The notes under the pieces are model-generated. The model searched no databases and was not told where the DNA came from. It saw only the letters and a program-made list of their open reading frames with translations. From the NCBI GenBank assembly GCA_002424525.1, contig DIKJ01000255.1, positions 7,148 through 23,482 on the forward strand: a stretch of 16,335 nt of DNA, given 5' to 3'. The stretch is from Bacteroidales bacterium UBA5621 (GTDB lineage Bacteria > Bacteroidota > Bacteroidia > Bacteroidales > VadinHA17). Numbering within the stretch: the stretch's first letter is position 1; every line of letters starts with the position of its first letter. A program made the translations under genes and the position numbers. Positions 7,755-15,279 of the stretch are shown here, one piece after another.

Positions 7755-8969
7755 ATGAATGTTCATGAATTTCAGGGTAAATCCCTGCTCAAGGCATACA
7801 ACACGGAAATCCAGGAGGGTTTTGTTGCGGAAACACCTGATCAGGCGGTTATGGTTGCAGGGCAGTTGAAAGAAAGATTTGGCTCCGGGGTTTTTGTTGT
7901 AAAAGCCCAGATCCATGCTGGAGGCAGGGGGAAAGCAGGCGGCGTTAAGCTCGCAGGATCAGTAAGTGAAGCCGGAAGAGTAGCAGGAGAGATACTGGGA
8001 ATGAATCTGGTAACCCCCCAGACCGGACCTTCAGGCAAAAGGGTCGGCAGGGTACTTGTGGCTCAGGATGTGTATTACAAGGGTGAGTCGGAGCCTGAGG
8101 AATTCTATATCAGCATTCTCCTTAACCGGAACATCGGGAAATATGTCATTATGTACTCTCCTGAGGGAGGAACCGACATCGAGGAGGTTGCCGAAAAACA
8201 ACCGGGCAGGATCTTTACCGAGGAGATAAATCCGGCAGCGGGACTTAAACCTTTCCAGATGCGGAACATTGCATTTAATCTCGGCCTTAAAGGCTTGGCC
8301 TTTAATAATATGCAGAAGTTTCTGGAGGCGGTTTACGAGACATTTATCAGCTCCGATGCCCAGCTTCTCGAGATCAATCCGGTGCTGAAAACCGCCGATA
8401 ACAGGGTGCTGGCAGTCGATTGCAAGATGGTGATCGATGATAATGCGCTGTTCAGGCATCCTGAGATTGCTGCAATGAGGGACCTTAATGAGGAGGACCC
8501 TGTTGAGGTTGAAGCAGGGCAGCACAACCTCAACTTCATTAAACTTGATGGCAATGTCGGTTGCATGGTTAATGGCGCCGGGCTCGCAATGGCAACCATG
8601 GACCTGATCAAGCTTTCAGGCGGATCACCGGCCAATTTCCTCGATGTGGGAGGAAGTGCTAACGCAAAAACGGTCGAGGCCGGATTCAGGATCATCCTCA
8701 AGGATCCGGCAGTGAAGGCTATTCTGATAAACATTTTCGGAGGAATAGTCAGATGCGACCGGGTGGCAACTGGTGTTGTCGAGGCTTATAAATCGATTGG
8801 CGAGATACAGGTTCCTGTAATAGTCAGATTGCAGGGTACCAACGCCATCGAGGCAAAGGAGATCATAGATAACTCGGGGCTTAAAGTTTTCCCGGCCGTC
8901 TCATTCAGTGAGGCAGCGGAGCTCGTGAACAGATTTATTTCTTATGGGAACAGTCACAAAACGGTTTAG
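7755..8969 (+). CDS. sucC: Succinyl-CoA synthetase, ADP-forming, beta subunit
   Basis: This 404-residue protein is the nucleotide-binding beta subunit that, with SucD, interconverts succinyl-CoA and succinate with phosphorylation of ADP or GDP in the TCA cycle. The N terminus [12 protein letters not shown] is typical. The ATP-grasp part carries [17 protein letters not shown] (49-65) and LLEINPV (204-210). The CoA-ligase part carries [16 protein letters not shown] (269-284), [10 protein letters not shown] and [11 protein letters not shown] (325-335). The ATG at 7755 is chosen because the frame is open to a TTG at 7611, but those 48 extra residues lie inside the divergent gene and are not family-like. 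A near-consensus -7 TATTTTG lies at 7702-7708. No sucD follows. The last 35 bp overlap the CDGSH gene on the other strand, and the tail after residue 395 (YGNSHKTV) is unremarkable. Confidence 0.96.
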   Translation: MNVHEFQGKSLLKAYNTEIQEGFVAETPDQAVMVAGQLKERFGSGVFVVKAQIHAGGRGKAGGVKLAGSVSEAGRVAGEILGMNLVTPQTGPSGKRVGRVLVAQDVYYKGESEPEEFYISILLNRNIGKYVIMYSPEGGTDIEEVAEKQPGRIFTEEINPAAGLKPFQMRNIAFNLGLKGLAFNNMQKFLEAVYETFISSDAQLLEINPVLKTADNRVLAVDCKMVIDDNALFRHPEIAAMRDLNEEDPVEVEAGQHNLNFIKLDGNVGCMVNGAGLAMATMDLIKLSGGSPANFLDVGGSANAKTVEAGFRIILKDPAVKAILINIFGGIVRCDRVATGVVEAYKSIGEIQVPVIVRLQGTNAIEAKEIIDNSGLKVFPAVSFSEAAELVNRFISYGNSHKTV

Positions 8970-9126
8970 AGCGTGAATTGCCGCACATGCAGAGCAATAC
9001 CTCCTCCGGCGACTCCATCCTGTCCCTTTTAAGGTCTTTCAGAATAAAATTACCTGTTACTTTTAACGGACCTGAATCAGTCACTTCGACGATTGTCTGT
9101 TGCTCTTGCTTTTTATTATCTTCCAT
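8935..9126 (-). CDS. Small CDGSH-type iron-sulfur protein with variant CDCSH signature
   Basis: A 63-residue protein made almost entirely of one CDGSH iron-sulfur domain (mitoNEET/MitoNEET-like), which normally binds a labile [2Fe-2S] cluster through three Cys and one His. The ligand pattern is [16 protein letters not shown], so the C-x-C-x2-S-x3-P-x-C-D-x-S-H frame is intact. The glycine of CDGSH is replaced by cysteine, which adds an extra thiol next to the cluster. The N-terminal half contains GPLKVTGNFILKD, the beta strand usually found before the motif. The ATG at 9126 was chosen because it lies 10 bp after the stop of the upstream gene; an ATG at 9174 would overlap that gene by 38 bp. 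The 3' end overlaps sucC by 35 bp, tail to tail. The cellular role is unknown; redox or Fe-S handling is inference. Confidence 0.85.
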   Translation of the reverse strand: MEDNKKQEQQTIVEVTDSGPLKVTGNFILKDLKRDRMESPEEVLLCMCGNSRSKPFCDCSHKK

Positions 9127-9136
9127 ACCTGTTGTT

Positions 9137-9649
9137 TTAACCCTCAAAATCCATATGCCGGTGACGTCCGTCACAAAATGGCATCCTTCCGCTGTTCCCG
9201 CACCTGCAGATTGAGATCATGCCATCTTTCATATCCTTCTCATTACCGCTGTACTTCAGCTTAAAGTCTCCCTTAACTATGATCGGGCCGTCGATCATGA
9301 TCTTGACCGATACCGGCGGTTCTTTAGGGCTGTCTCCGGCAGGTCCCATCAGTTCAGGCCTCATAAACTTCACATGGTTCGATTGCGACCGGTTAATGTC
9401 GATATTCCTGGCTTCATCGTTCCACTTCCAGGTCAGAGCCTCTGTGGGACACATATTGACAACCTCGATTATACGGGCTGTTGTCGCTGCCTTCATATCA
9501 ACCCACGGTCTTCTGCCCGGATCGAACACTTCAATCAGCTCCCTGTAGCAGTACGAAGCATGCACGCATGCAGATGGTTTCCAGTATACAGTGATATCAT
9601 CACCCCTGTATGTCCTGCCTCCCGAGAAATGCCCTTTCTTGTCTTCCAT
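9137..9649 (-). CDS. Fusion of a divergent 4Fe-4S domain (Fer4_19 type) with a CDGSH domain
   Basis: This 170-residue protein has two metal modules. Residues 18-78 match the divergent mono-cluster ferredoxin-like domain: ITVYWKPSACVHASYCYREL with C28 and C34, EVFDPGRRPWV, and NMCPTEALTW with C67. Residues 115-165 form a CDGSH domain: GPIIVKGDFKL, then CRCGNSGRMPFCDGRH with C148, C150, C159 and H163; the Ser of CDGSH is Arg. The same fusion occurs in annotated genomes as a (4Fe-4S)-binding/CDGSH protein, of unknown function. About 35 residues of charged linker join the modules. The start at 9649 opens the frame at a clean ATG, 20 bp from a near-consensus -7 TAAATTG (9670-9676, minus). It is the first gene of a two-gene operon with the small CDGSH protein, 10 bp downstream. 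Confidence 0.87.
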   Translation of the reverse strand: MEDKKGHFSGGRTYRGDDITVYWKPSACVHASYCYRELIEVFDPGRRPWVDMKAATTARIIEVVNMCPTEALTWKWNDEARNIDINRSQSNHVKFMRPELMGPAGDSPKEPPVSVKIMIDGPIIVKGDFKLKYSGNEKDMKDGMISICRCGNSGRMPFCDGRHRHMDFEG

Positions 9650-9707
9650 CTTTACTTTTTAATTGTTCGCAATTTAATAATTTTTGTGCAATAAATTGTG
9701 ATGCAAC

Positions 9708-9740
9708 TCTGTGAGGTAATCTTGCTTATATTTATATTTG
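9708..9740 (+). promoter_or_regulatory. Promoter of the hybrid histidine kinase gene
   Basis: TATATTTG at 9733-9740 matches TAnnTTTG exactly. TCTG at 9708-9711, 21 bp upstream, is three of four to the TTTG -33 box. The first ATG of the kinase is at 9763, so the leader would be short (about 15 nt), as at prfA. Confidence 0.55.
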
Positions 9741-9762
9741 CAGCATATCTGTTTGATAATTA

Positions 9763-11568
9763 ATGATGATTCATCCGACCATATTATTCCATCTCTGCAA
9801 AGCTTCAGGGATAGGTTCGCCCGTTGCCATGTCAAACTCACTTTTGCATCTCATCCTTACTCTCCTTGCTGCACTCATCATAATTTGTGCGGTTATCATC
9901 ATCTTTTCGGTGAAGCTTCGGAGAGCCAACGGCGAACTTAAGGAAAGAAACAGGAAGATAGAAGAAATAAACAACGATCTGAAGGCGACAAACACCGAAC
10001 TGGCCAGTCAGAAAGAGGCTCTGTCGAGGCAATACTCTGATTCCGAGAAGTTTTATGGGATGCTGATACAATCGGCGGATGACGGGATCTCATTCTACGA
10101 CAGGGAATGGAACCTGAAGTATGCCAACAACGCTTTTTATTCTATAATAGGACTGACCCGCGAAGAGTATGACCTGATATTCCCTTCCGACCTTATACAT
10201 CCTGACGATCGTGTTTATGAGAACGAAAGGCTGAATGCACTTAATGACAAGGGATTATTTGAAAGTGAACTGAGGCTCAGGCATAAGGATGGCAACTTTA
10301 TCATTCTGTCGACCAGGTCGGTTGCAGTAAGGGACGACAACGGCGAAATAATAGGATCACTTACAATTTCAAGAGATATTACAAAGCTGAAGCAGGTCCA
10401 CGAGGACCTTGTAAAGGCCAAGGTGGAGGCTGAGGCAAGCAACAGACTTAAATCGAGCTTCCTGGCTAATATATCCCATGAGATAAGGACTCCCCTTAAC
10501 AGCGTGGTAGGGTTCTCAAACCTTCTCCTTGCAAACGATATTTCTTCTGAAGTTAAAGAGGAATATATTGAGCATATAAATCATAACAGCGAGAAATTAC
10601 TTCAGATAATCGGTGATATAATTGATCTATCGAGGCTCGAGAGTTCACAGATCGAGATCGCTTATGAGGAGGCATCAGTCAATGAGATAGTCAGCGAAAT
10701 AGTTGAAGAGGCAAGAAAAATCATTAAAAGAAATGACAAGCCAATTATTCTGAATGTAAGGAATGAGTTTGAGAACAACGCCGATCAGATCTTTACCGAC
10801 CGGGTCTGGCTGAAACGGGTACTGAGCCACCTCATGGATAATGCCGTGAAATTCACACTCGAAGGATCGATCCTGTTCTCATACGCACTCGAGAATGATT
10901 TCCTGATATTCAGGATCAGGGATACCGGCATTGGGATAAACAAGGAGAACCTCGGAAGAATTTTCGAGGAGTTCCGTCAGGAGATCGACGGTCACCATCG
11001 TCCTTTTGAGGGACTGGGGGTCGGACTGACTCTTGCCAAGGAAGTAATTGAGAGAATGGGAGGCAGGATATTTGTTCAGTCGGAAAAAGGGGTCGGCTCG
11101 GAATTCAGTTTCTCGGTCCCTTACCGTCCTGCCGGAGGAGGTACAAAACTGAAGGCAAAAACCTATGTGCCCGATGAACAGACCCACCCGATAAACTGGA
11201 GTTCCAGGAAATGCCTTCTCGTGGATGATAACAGGGATGTTCTCGTGTACCTCAACAGGATACTGCTCGACACCGGGGTAACGATATTTACGGCCAGATC
11301 AGGTGGCGAAGCTCTTGATATTGTGAAGAACACGCCCGACCTCGATGTTGTGCTTCTCGATATGCAGATGCCTGAAATGAATGGCATCGAGGCAACAAGA
11401 GAGATCAGGAAGATCCGTAAAAACCTCCCGATAATAGCGCAGACTGCCTTTATCTTTGAAGATGATAAGGACATTATCCTTGAGGCCGGTTGTGACGCCT
11501 GCCTGATAAAGCCAATAAGGAAGGACCACCTTCTGACCGTAATGTCAGGCTTCATCAAATCAAACTGA
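9763..11568 (+). CDS. Orphan hybrid sensor histidine kinase (PAS-HisKA-HATPase-REC)
   Basis: A 601-residue membrane-anchored signalling protein. One hydrophobic helix (about 27-49) is followed by a charged coiled coil (51-95), then a PAS domain (about 96-208; GISFYDREWNLKYANNAFY, HPDDR, HKDGNF). The HisKA H-box is NISHEIRTPLNSVVGFS with phospho-acceptor H239. The ATPase has the N box MDNAVKFT with N360, G1 RDTGIGI and G2 GLGVGLTL. The C-terminal receiver has acidic D488/D489, phospho-acceptor D533 in LLDMQMPEMNG, T561 and K583. No large extracytoplasmic sensor domain exists, so input is probably sensed by the PAS domain or the membrane. No output domain or cognate regulator lies nearby. An ATG at 9829 (M23, just before the helix) is an alternative start; 9763 is kept because of its AT-rich context and distance to the promoter. 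Confidence 0.93.
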   Translation: MMIHPTILFHLCKASGIGSPVAMSNSLLHLILTLLAALIIICAVIIIFSVKLRRANGELKERNRKIEEINNDLKATNTELASQKEALSRQYSDSEKFYGMLIQSADDGISFYDREWNLKYANNAFYSIIGLTREEYDLIFPSDLIHPDDRVYENERLNALNDKGLFESELRLRHKDGNFIILSTRSVAVRDDNGEIIGSLTISRDITKLKQVHEDLVKAKVEAEASNRLKSSFLANISHEIRTPLNSVVGFSNLLLANDISSEVKEEYIEHINHNSEKLLQIIGDIIDLSRLESSQIEIAYEEASVNEIVSEIVEEARKIIKRNDKPIILNVRNEFENNADQIFTDRVWLKRVLSHLMDNAVKFTLEGSILFSYALENDFLIFRIRDTGIGINKENLGRIFEEFRQEIDGHHRPFEGLGVGLTLAKEVIERMGGRIFVQSEKGVGSEFSFSVPYRPAGGGTKLKAKTYVPDEQTHPINWSSRKCLLVDDNRDVLVYLNRILLDTGVTIFTARSGGEALDIVKNTPDLDVVLLDMQMPEMNGIEATREIRKIRKNLPIIAQTAFIFEDDKDIILEAGCDACLIKPIRKDHLLTVMSGFIKSN

Positions 11569-11655
11569 TCCTTTATCGCTGTAAGTACTGAAACCCGGAG
11601 TCAGCTTTTCCTCTGCTCTCCATTTTTCTTCTTAATTTGCACTTTTCTTTAGTTT

Positions 11656-13944
11656 ATGACCTTCAGATTTGCAGATATTGTTTTACCACTCGCGGTCGGG
11701 GGCAGATTCACTTATGCGATTCCGGAGGAACTGTCCGGAAATGTCGTTCCCGGCGTAAGGGTTCTTGTTCAGTTCGGGAAGAAAAACCTCTATACAGGTA
11801 TCGTATTCAATAAGCACAATGACCAGCCTTCTTTGCACAATATCAGGGCAATCCTCAGGGTTCTGGATCCTTCACCTCTGATAAGCGAAACACAGTTGCG
11901 ATTCTGGCAGTGGATGTCAGATTATTATATGTGCACTCCGGGAGAAGTGCTGAAGGCGGCACTTCCGTCAGCTTTAAGCCCGGAAGGGAAAATTGACGAA
12001 AAGGTAAGTGAAAGATACAGGCCGAAGCAGGAGACAATGATCCGGCTCTCTTCAGGTTACACCGATGAGGCAATGAACAGTATACTGGACAAGCTCTCCA
12101 GGGCTCCCGCCCGGAATAAACTCCTGTCTGCTTATCTGCACATGACGGGGTATTCGGAAGGATCGGAGCCAGAGCCTGTCAGCAGATCCATGCTTCTAAA
12201 GGAATCCGGTTCATCCCCGGCTGTTCTGGACGCGCTGGTGAAAAGTGGTATCCTGTCATCTTTCTCACGCGAGGTCGACAGGATGGAAAGATCAGATACA
12301 CCTGCCGAACCTTTGAAGAGACTGAGCGAAAGCCAGTCCGTCGCCTTCAATTCAATAAACAGCCAGCTGAAAGGCAAAAACATTGTGCTGTTGCATGGCG
12401 TGACATCCAGCGGCAAGACGGAGATCTATATTCATCTTATTGAGGAACAGCTTAAAAACGGCAAACAGGTATTATATCTTCTTCCCGAGATAGCTCTTAC
12501 GACACAGATAATTATCCGGCTTAAAAAACATTTCGGCTCTGTTACGGGTGTATATCATTCGAGATTCAGCGTTCAGGAAAGGGCCGAGATCTGGAAAAGG
12601 GTGGCTGAAGGGGATAAAGTGAACGGATACAGGCTCATCCTGGGAGTAAGGTCATCACTCTTTCTGCCATTTACGAACCTTGGGCTGATCATCGTGGATG
12701 AGGAGCATGACGGCTCCTATAAACAGCACGATCCGGCACCAAGATACCACGCCCGCGATTCTGCGATTGTGCTCGCCGGTCTTACCGGAGCCGGGATAAT
12801 TCTCGGATCAGCCTCCCCATCGATCGAAAGCTATCATAATGCTGTGAGCGGGAAGTATGGACTCACGGAATTAAAGGAGAGATACGGCCGGGTAAACCTG
12901 CCGGTGATAGTGCTGGCCGACACACGGGAGGCTTACAGGAAAAAACTGATGGTCTCGCATTTCACTCCCCAGCTCCTGGAGGCAATGGATGAAGCCCTTG
13001 CCAGGAATGAACAGATAATGCTTTTCCAGAACAGAAGAGGCTTCTCACCATATATCGAGTGTACTGAATGCGGATGGAAGCCGGTATGTTACCAGTGCGC
13101 GGTAAACCTCACCTGGCACAAGAGTGCCGGCCGGCTGGTGTGCCATTATTGCGGACATACCGCTCCTGTGCCATTACACTGTGATAGTTGTGCTTCAACA
13201 AGTATTGCAACACGGGGTTTTGGAACCGAGAAGATCGAGGATGAGATAAAAATAGTGTTCCCCCATGCAAAAGTCGGGAGGCTGGATTTTGATACAACAA
13301 GAAGCAGGTACTCCTTCGACAGGATAATCAGGGCTTTTGAGGAGAGACGCGTTGATATCCTGACAGGGACGCAGATGATTTCCAAGGGGCTTGATTTTGA
13401 GAACCTTACAGTGGTGGGTATTCTGAATGCCGACAATATGCTGAACTTCCCTGATTTCAGGGCATATGAGAGGAGTTTCCAGATGATGGAACAGGTAAGC
13501 GGCAGGGCAGGACGCCGCCGTAAACAGGGGAAAGTGATTATCCAGACTTCTGATCCGTCGAACAGGATAATAAGAATGCTGGTACAGCACGATTATCAGG
13601 CTATGTACAGGATGCAGAGCGAAGAGCGAAAAAGTTTCAATTACCCGCCCTTTTCCAGGATGATCAGGATCAATCTCAGGCATAAGGAGAGGCCGGCGCT
13701 TAATCATTATTCAGGCATACTTGGGAAGGATCTGAGGTCATTCTTCGGGAACAGGGTTCTGGGCCCTGAGTTCCCAATCATTTCAAGGATACAGCTCTGG
13801 TATATTAAGACGATACTGCTTAAGATTGAAAAAGAGAGATCATCGGCGAAAGCCAGGCAATACGTGGCCGAAGCTGTTGCAAGACTGGAAAAGGAGAAAG
13901 GAGCGGCAGGCCTCAGGATATCGGTCGATGTAGACCCTTATTAA
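11656..13944 (+). CDS. priA: Primosomal protein N' (replication restart helicase PriA)
   Basis: This 762-residue superfamily 2 helicase recognises stalled or D-loop forks and loads the replicative helicase to restart replication. The N-terminal part (1-105) is the 3'-end-binding domain. Walker A is GVTSSGKT (248-255), motif II is DEEH (348-351) with DGSYKQ after it, motif V TGTQMISKGLDF (570-581), and motif VI QVSGRAGR (613-620). The zinc-binding region has all eight cysteines: C469, C472, C478, C481, C496, C499, C509 and C512. FNYPPFSRM (661-669) marks the C-terminal domain. Length is slightly above the E. coli protein. The ATG at 11656 fits MTFRFADIVLPLAVGGRFTY. A near-consensus -7 TAATTTG lies at 11633-11639. 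The gene runs the same way as the kinase before it, 87 bp apart, and ends facing a glycosyltransferase gene across the repeat. Confidence 0.97.
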   Translation: MTFRFADIVLPLAVGGRFTYAIPEELSGNVVPGVRVLVQFGKKNLYTGIVFNKHNDQPSLHNIRAILRVLDPSPLISETQLRFWQWMSDYYMCTPGEVLKAALPSALSPEGKIDEKVSERYRPKQETMIRLSSGYTDEAMNSILDKLSRAPARNKLLSAYLHMTGYSEGSEPEPVSRSMLLKESGSSPAVLDALVKSGILSSFSREVDRMERSDTPAEPLKRLSESQSVAFNSINSQLKGKNIVLLHGVTSSGKTEIYIHLIEEQLKNGKQVLYLLPEIALTTQIIIRLKKHFGSVTGVYHSRFSVQERAEIWKRVAEGDKVNGYRLILGVRSSLFLPFTNLGLIIVDEEHDGSYKQHDPAPRYHARDSAIVLAGLTGAGIILGSASPSIESYHNAVSGKYGLTELKERYGRVNLPVIVLADTREAYRKKLMVSHFTPQLLEAMDEALARNEQIMLFQNRRGFSPYIECTECGWKPVCYQCAVNLTWHKSAGRLVCHYCGHTAPVPLHCDSCASTSIATRGFGTEKIEDEIKIVFPHAKVGRLDFDTTRSRYSFDRIIRAFEERRVDILTGTQMISKGLDFENLTVVGILNADNMLNFPDFRAYERSFQMMEQVSGRAGRRRKQGKVIIQTSDPSNRIIRMLVQHDYQAMYRMQSEERKSFNYPPFSRMIRINLRHKERPALNHYSGILGKDLRSFFGNRVLGPEFPIISRIQLWYIKTILLKIEKERSSAKARQYVAEAVARLEKEKGAAGLRISVDVDPY

Positions 13945-13952
13945 AGGTGATC

Positions 13953-14077
13953 CATGGCGGAGGGCAGGGGGCAGGGAGCGTAAAGAGTAAAGCGTAGAGC
14001 GTAGAGCGTAGAGCGTAAAGTGTAGAGATTTGTTTCTCTGTGTAACTCTTTGTCTCCTCTGTGTCTCTCTGTGTAAC
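13953..14077. repeat. Low-complexity repeat with GCGTARA heptamer array and TCTCTGTGTAAC units
   Basis: A purine-rich opening (13953-13977) leads into seven tandem heptamers at 13978-14026: GCGTAAA, GAGTAAA, GCGTAGA three times, GCGTAAA and GTGTAGA. A pyrimidine-rich tail follows with TCTCTGTGTAAC at 14035-14046 and 14066-14077. The 5' part matches 1484-1511 in the same orientation. No gene is supported in 13945-14154. A reverse frame through the array gives peptides such as LYALRSTLYSLRS, which I treat as an artefact of the repeat. Confidence 0.8.
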
Positions 14078-14154
14078 AATTCTTCCCTCCTGATTCTTTG
14101 TCAGGGAAAATCATTTATTGGATGTGAACGCAGAATGAACAATATAACAGTTTG

Positions 14155-15135
14155 TTACGGTTCTGTTTCGTAAAGCTTTATCAGCTCAGAAGCCGATTTT
14201 TCGATGCTCCAGTTATCAAGGATAGTCTGCCTGATCTTTTCCGGATCCGGTCTGGTACTTCCGGAAATAATCTCAGCCAGGATCCGGTCCAGTGAATCGT
14301 GATCGTTTTTCGGGAACAGAAAACCATTTACTCCATGCCTTATCACTTCTGAGTGTATTCCGACGTCAGCAGTAGCAATCGTTATGAGCCCGCAGGCCAT
14401 CGCTTCAAGGCAAACAAGCGAAAAACCTTCAGACAATGAGGCAATTACAACAGCCTTGCTTGTATGGTAACAGCTCAGAATATCGTTGGTCTCAGGTATT
14501 ATATGAACCTGACCGAAAACTCCATTTTCTGAAGCGATTGTTAATATTTCATCAAGATACTCCTGTTTATCGGTTTTCCCGATGATCATGATTCCCCAGC
14601 CGCGATGCTCACGGAGGAGATGCACTGCCGCCTTGATCACAGTTACCTGTCCTTTCTCCGGTCTGATGCGGCCGATAACACTGATGATATTCTCCTGAGC
14701 TATCCCTGGCAGCTTCTTCTTCTCCCCTATATTGAAAATTTCCGTATTAACTCCATGTCTGATAAGGGTATTCTTAAAGGGAAGGCTCTCCGACATCGCA
14801 GGATTGAGGCTGACCAGGTGGTCGGCCCTCTTCATCAGGAATAATGTGAACCCGGAGGGTCTGGTGTCGGAATGACGGGTAAAGACCAGCAGGAATCTTC
14901 CGCCCAGCATCCTGAGCAACAAGGCAAAGATGAGCTCGTTGTTGCGATGTGCATGGATGACTGTCTTTTTACCTGACCAGATCAGTCTGAAAAGACTTAT
15001 CAGCCCTGTTTCAGGTGCCCTGATGCCATATCCGAAAACCCTGGTTTCAGTATGTTTATTTAAAAAAGGAAGAATGTTCTCGACGCTTCTTGTTACACCG
15101 GTGGCTCTCCTGTGGAAATGGAGGTGAATGATCAT
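14155..15135 (-). CDS. GT4-family glycosyltransferase
   Basis: A 326-residue GT-B fold retaining glycosyltransferase, a little short of the usual 350-400. It should move a sugar from a nucleotide-sugar donor to an envelope glycan such as LPS core or polysaccharide. The N-terminal domain opens with MIIHLHFHRRATGVTRSVEN, the family's acceptor-side loop; this GVTRSVEN form recalls lipopolysaccharide mannosyltransferases of the LpcC type (recollection, not tested). The C-terminal domain has GRIRPEKG (155-162) with R156 and K161, and the EX7E motif SEGFSLVCLEAMACG with E236 and E244. No signal peptide or membrane helix is seen. The ATG at 15135 follows an exact TATATTTG -7 box. It is divergent from the FkbM-type gene and convergent with priA. 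The donor and acceptor are not assignable. Confidence 0.9.
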   Translation of the reverse strand: MIIHLHFHRRATGVTRSVENILPFLNKHTETRVFGYGIRAPETGLISLFRLIWSGKKTVIHAHRNNELIFALLLRMLGGRFLLVFTRHSDTRPSGFTLFLMKRADHLVSLNPAMSESLPFKNTLIRHGVNTEIFNIGEKKKLPGIAQENIISVIGRIRPEKGQVTVIKAAVHLLREHRGWGIMIIGKTDKQEYLDEILTIASENGVFGQVHIIPETNDILSCYHTSKAVVIASLSEGFSLVCLEAMACGLITIATADVGIHSEVIRHGVNGFLFPKNDHDSLDRILAEIISGSTRPDPEKIRQTILDNWSIEKSASELIKLYETEP

Positions 15136-15152
15136 GAGAAGGAATTATTTCA

Positions 15153-15160
15153 CAAATATA
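15153..15160 (-). promoter_or_regulatory. -7 promoter element of the glycosyltransferase gene
   Basis: The minus strand reads TATATTTG, 17 bp before the ATG at 15135 and identical to the boxes before prfA and the histidine kinase gene. The sequence 19-21 bp upstream (TCTT region) is a poor -33 match. Confidence 0.5.
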
Positions 15161-15279
15161 AGAATAGCGTTATTCAGCGAAGATATTTGACAGAGCCTTT
15201 TCTTTTTTTTTATCTTAGCGGGACAGAGCTGATCATTAGCCTTTGGTGCAATTAATTAATATATCAGGAAAGTACAGAC

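Noticed and set aside
13978..14026. Heptamer array as a CRISPR
   Set aside because: The units are 7 bp with no spacers, and no cas gene is present.
13840..14079. Minus-strand 79-residue frame with LYALRSTLYSLRS-like peptides
   Set aside because: It is a translation of the GCGTARA repeat plus the antisense end of priA; the periodic peptide comes from the 7-bp unit.
14089..14105. CCTGA/TCAGG hairpin as terminator of priA or the glycosyltransferase gene
   Set aside because: The stem is only 5 bp with a 7-nt loop and no T tract.
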